Assembly (NCBI GenBank): GCA_037576195.1
Contig: CM075101.1
Coordinates: 24,614,001 to 24,678,000 of the forward strand
DNA: 64,000 nucleotides
Direction of reading: 5' to 3'
From: Phytoseiulus persimilis
Lineage: Eukaryota > Arthropoda > Arachnida > Mesostigmata > Phytoseiidae
Shown: positions 61,401-64,000 of the stretch, one piece after another
Layout of the letters: the number at the start of each line of letters is the position of its first letter
How positions within the stretch are numbered: the first letter of the stretch is position 1
The notes under the pieces: generated by a model
The model's database searches: none
Told to the model about the DNA's origin: nothing
What the model saw: only the letters and a program-made list of their open reading frames with translations
Program-made: the position numbers and the translations under genes

Positions 61401-63023
61401 GGACGAAGGAAATTATTCTACAATCAGTCCACACATGAGCGGATCCACACTGATCCCTGATCTCGCTGTCGCCTGCCGTCAACTTCAAGTCCTATTTAGA
61501 AAAACATTTGTCAGTAGTTCCGTCAGCGATAGAGTCTGCGACCTGCTTTTCAAGTCCTACGCTGCAGTGCCTCGGACCGAGTATGCTACGGATATAACAA
61601 AGCTATCCCAAACCCCGCAGCTGAACAATTGTCCACACTCGAAGACGGGGAAAGGTAGTACCCCCAAATGCGAGCAAACGAAGCATCGACGGATGGAGTG
61701 CGAGGTTCAGCTCTTATTTGGGCGGGCTCATCGTAGGGATATCTGGACTTATCCATCGACAAAGTCTTCTCCGGCTCTTTTGGCGGTTTTCCTTCTCTGG
61801 AGCGACTGATAAGTTCCATTCCCTGCACGTACACTTCCATAGCTCACGTGGTAAGACATGGTATGAGAACAACCTCACGGTCACTAAGTGTTAGAGGCAT
61901 CCCAAATCTTTGAATCACTGATTGACCTTCTTTGAATCATTGGAGATTGGGGGAATCAAGGATTATTGCATCTGGACACTGCCGCAGTGAATTGTCATCA
62001 AGCCTTGCATATTCGGTACAATCGGCTATTTTGGTAGCGCAGCTCGATCTCGCGCGGCTCCAGTTATGGGAACGGATTCGACGCCGGTGCAGATAACTCA
62101 TGTGATGTCCATGATTTTTGGAGTGATAGTTGCTCCGACAAAAATAATAGTCACCGCTACTATCACTGACAGCTGGCGTGACTAGCGCCGATAGTAGGCC
62201 AGCCGAGATTCATACAATCGAGGTGAAAAAATTGGGTAGTCATTCAAGCGATTCTTCAGGAATGTATTCAGGAGTTTTGTGAAGCCGAGCTTTGCGGTTT
62301 TTGAGAATTCGAAAACTGTAGGTACACAAGCGCCCGTTGTCCGAAGTTGACTGATTGAACTCAGTAGATAGAAGAGAAGGAGCAGGCCCGGTATTTTCCT
62401 TGACGAGATCTGCGAGCATCAAGATCGCTGTCTTCGTTGCTTATTGCTTTTTCGGTGTCTCTTCGGGCTAACGCGAATGAGTGACGTGGTGTTCATCGAA
62501 GAAGAATATGATACTCTAGACGTGCATTATTCCTTGGTGTGTTATTGGACGTTCTCAATTTGATCTCATCGGACTAGTGAGTCCTGGATACGTATACACA
62601 CTGTTGATAATGAATCTGTGTTCGAAGATCGATGGGATGCATGGATAGATTGAAGAATGCTTCGTTGTCTCCAGATATTGGAAGTTCTCGCATTGGGGGC
62701 TAATTCATCACGTATCGATGAATGTCGTGCGCGTTTTTCGCCCCACTCATTACTCAGAAGTGAGAAAGTACGACACGGAGCGTTTCTCTCATTTCTTTTG
62801 CGCCTTCTGTGTTTACGAAATGTTGCCTTAGCAGACGAATTCTCGACTGGGAGAGAGAACCGCTAGCCAGCCGGAGGCACGATCGATGGGTATAGGAAAT
62901 CCGAGGCTTAAGCTTCGGAATCTGAGCACTGCGGAGTTCCGATAAAGATCAGATCGATCCGGAGTTGATTGCAGCGTGAACAAAACCTGCTGTAACCGGT
63001 GATTCAGCTCCAGGCGAGGAGAA

Positions 63024-63585
63024 ATGGTCTCAGTATCCTCCGACGAATGGGAGCTGGTCGGTGAGAAGAAAGTCTATCTTGAACTACAAGGAGTCGTGGA
63101 CTTCCCGTCCGACACTCCAGTCGATGGGTTTGAGTTCATCAACGCAGACGGTCAAAAACCGCTTTTCAAGGTTAGGATCCCCCCAGCGACAAGAGCTGTG
63201 AGCTATTCTCGGTCTCACTTCATTCTTCTACTATTGACCTGATCCTGCCGACAGAGTCCCACTCCCAAGACTCATTTGAGAACACCGTACAGTCGCAAAG
63301 GAATCCAATGTCCGTCCTGTGCGTCTTTGTTTATGCCTCGATGTCTCACGCTGTGCCTCCTGTCTGAAATTCCAGATTGGGGAGTTTGTTTACGCAGGGC
63401 GTTACGAAGATGCTGTTGGGACTCACATGGCTTTCCGAGTCGAAAGCTCCCCCGCCACAACATCTGACGCACCCGCTCGGAAGAAGCTCCATTTTGCAGG
63501 GAAGACCGACAAGGTTCTGAAGATGGCTCCTGCCTGTATACGACAAAAAACCAAAGGAGAGGCATCTTCTAGTGGGAGTTTATGA
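63024..63585 (+). CDS. GTF3C6: GTF3C6, TFIIIC subunit 6 (TFIIIC35), two exons
   Basis: Small subunit of the RNA polymerase III initiation factor TFIIIC, which binds A and B boxes of tRNA genes. Exons 63024-63170 and 63376-63585 join in phase to give 118 residues. The diagnostic core is present: VYLELQGVVDFPSD, the central strand ENSQ-like region NADGQKPLFK, then FVYAGRYEDAVGTHMAF, matching the SYVFAGEYEDTLGT block of the family, and a later KVLKMAPACIRQK like VLKYKCHTMKKL. Human GTF3C6 is about 213 residues with an acidic C-terminal half; this protein stops soon after the core, a shortened version common in invertebrates as far as I recall. The start codon context (GGAGAAATGG) is good. Confidence 0.85.
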
Positions 63586-64000
63586 ATCATCAAGCGTTTC
63601 GTCGTATCCATCGTAAGCTCTCCGAAAGAATCGATATTCCCAGCAGTCTCCTCCGTCATGTAATCGTTCGGGATGGTTTCCGAGGTGGGATGGTGTAACT
63701 CATTGCATAGCTCCGATCTCCTGGAAGGATGGTTGAATAAACGAAAAAACTTCCCCATTGTGTGATTATTCCCGCCGTGGAATACTCGCTGGCCAGAAAT
63801 AACCCGATCCGTTCCGTTCGGCTCAGCGATATTTCGAGAAGGAGAAACACGAACCATAACAAGCCGCTATGCATAGCAAAGGGCTCTATTCGACAGTGAG
63901 ACAACCGATTTCAGACTGAACCCTTGATGAGCGATGGCCAATACCACGTGGTGGAATTTGAGATGCGGGGAACCGCAGACAACCGCTCTTTTTTTGGGGG
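63586..64000. other. GTF3C6 3' region, no further gene
   Basis: Contains the poly-A signal at 63736-63741. Minus-strand frames here overlap the GTF3C6 exon and show no motifs. The window ends in a T/G homopolymer run. Confidence 0.5.
63736..63741 (+). terminator. Poly-A signal of GTF3C6
   Basis: AATAAA about 150 bp after the GTF3C6 stop codon. Confidence 0.5.

Larger units (their letters stand above)
56752..63023. other. About 6.3 kb without a recognised gene; contains two tandem repeats
   Basis: Frames of 150-200 residues occur (57040-57549 minus, 57772-58266 minus, 58535-59002 minus, 60293-60901 plus) but none shows a known domain, and several lack an ATG. A plus-strand frame at 60992 starts MKEDAEIEIDFGTKLEKSD in good context and then degenerates. 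The GTF3C6 promoter should lie at the right end. Confidence 0.4.

Noticed and set aside
1-64000. CRISPR arrays, operons, bacterial defence genes or rRNA
   Set aside because: No regularly spaced repeats, no polycistronic gene blocks and no rRNA-like sequence were seen; the window is eukaryotic.

Overview
This is a eukaryotic nuclear window. The genes are split by many short introns (mostly 80-200 bp, with GTGAGT/GTAAGT-type donors), carry poly-A signals and have no operon structure. The gene set (alpha-catenin, NDUFA9, Transformer-2, KDM3 demethylase, FEM-1, TFIIIC subunit 6, a DEG/ENaC channel) is metazoan. Mid-range GC, compact introns and the style of the DEG/ENaC channel suggest an arthropod, most likely a mite or other chelicerate (Phytoseiidae-like). 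The animal and phylum are inferred from protein content; the mite placement is an impression, not a measurement.

Layout. 1-8 kb holds no intact gene: a frameshifted caspase-like remnant (561-845), a TATA-containing promoter-like site and a tRNA-like relic (2771-2836). 8.1-8.9 kb: guanylate kinase, two exons, minus strand. 9-14.4 kb: nothing assignable except another TATA/NRF1-like site. 14.5-18.1 kb: a DEG/ENaC sodium channel in about 11 exons, plus strand. 20.6-25.0 kb: a complete 12-exon alpha-catenin, minus strand. 25-30.7 kb: no recognisable gene. 30.8-32.6 kb: NDUFA9 (complex I), five exons, plus strand. 34.6-36.9 kb: a four-exon single-zinc-finger protein with an acidic tail, minus strand. 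38.1-41.7 kb: transformer-2, four exons, minus strand. 43.1-46.8 kb: KDM3-type JmjC histone demethylase, minus strand. 50.6-52.5 kb: an intronless FEM-1 homologue, plus strand. 55.1-55.4 kb: a hAT-like MITE with an 8-bp target duplication. 56.0-56.8 kb: a possible ionotropic-receptor remnant. 58.3 kb: a 95-bp tandem duplication. 63.0-63.6 kb: GTF3C6/TFIIIC subunit 6, two exons, plus strand.

The genes are unrelated housekeeping and developmental loci rather than a pathway cluster. The only thematic link is that tra2 and fem-1, both known from sex-determination pathways in other animals, lie about 9 kb apart on either side of KDM3. Exon coordinates were worked out by hand from conserved protein blocks, splice consensus and phase. 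Joined reading frames are consistent for guanylate kinase, alpha-catenin, NDUFA9, the zinc-finger gene, tra2, the KDM3 core and GTF3C6. The DEG/ENaC gene has one unresolved exon. I found no previously undescribed system that I could defend.
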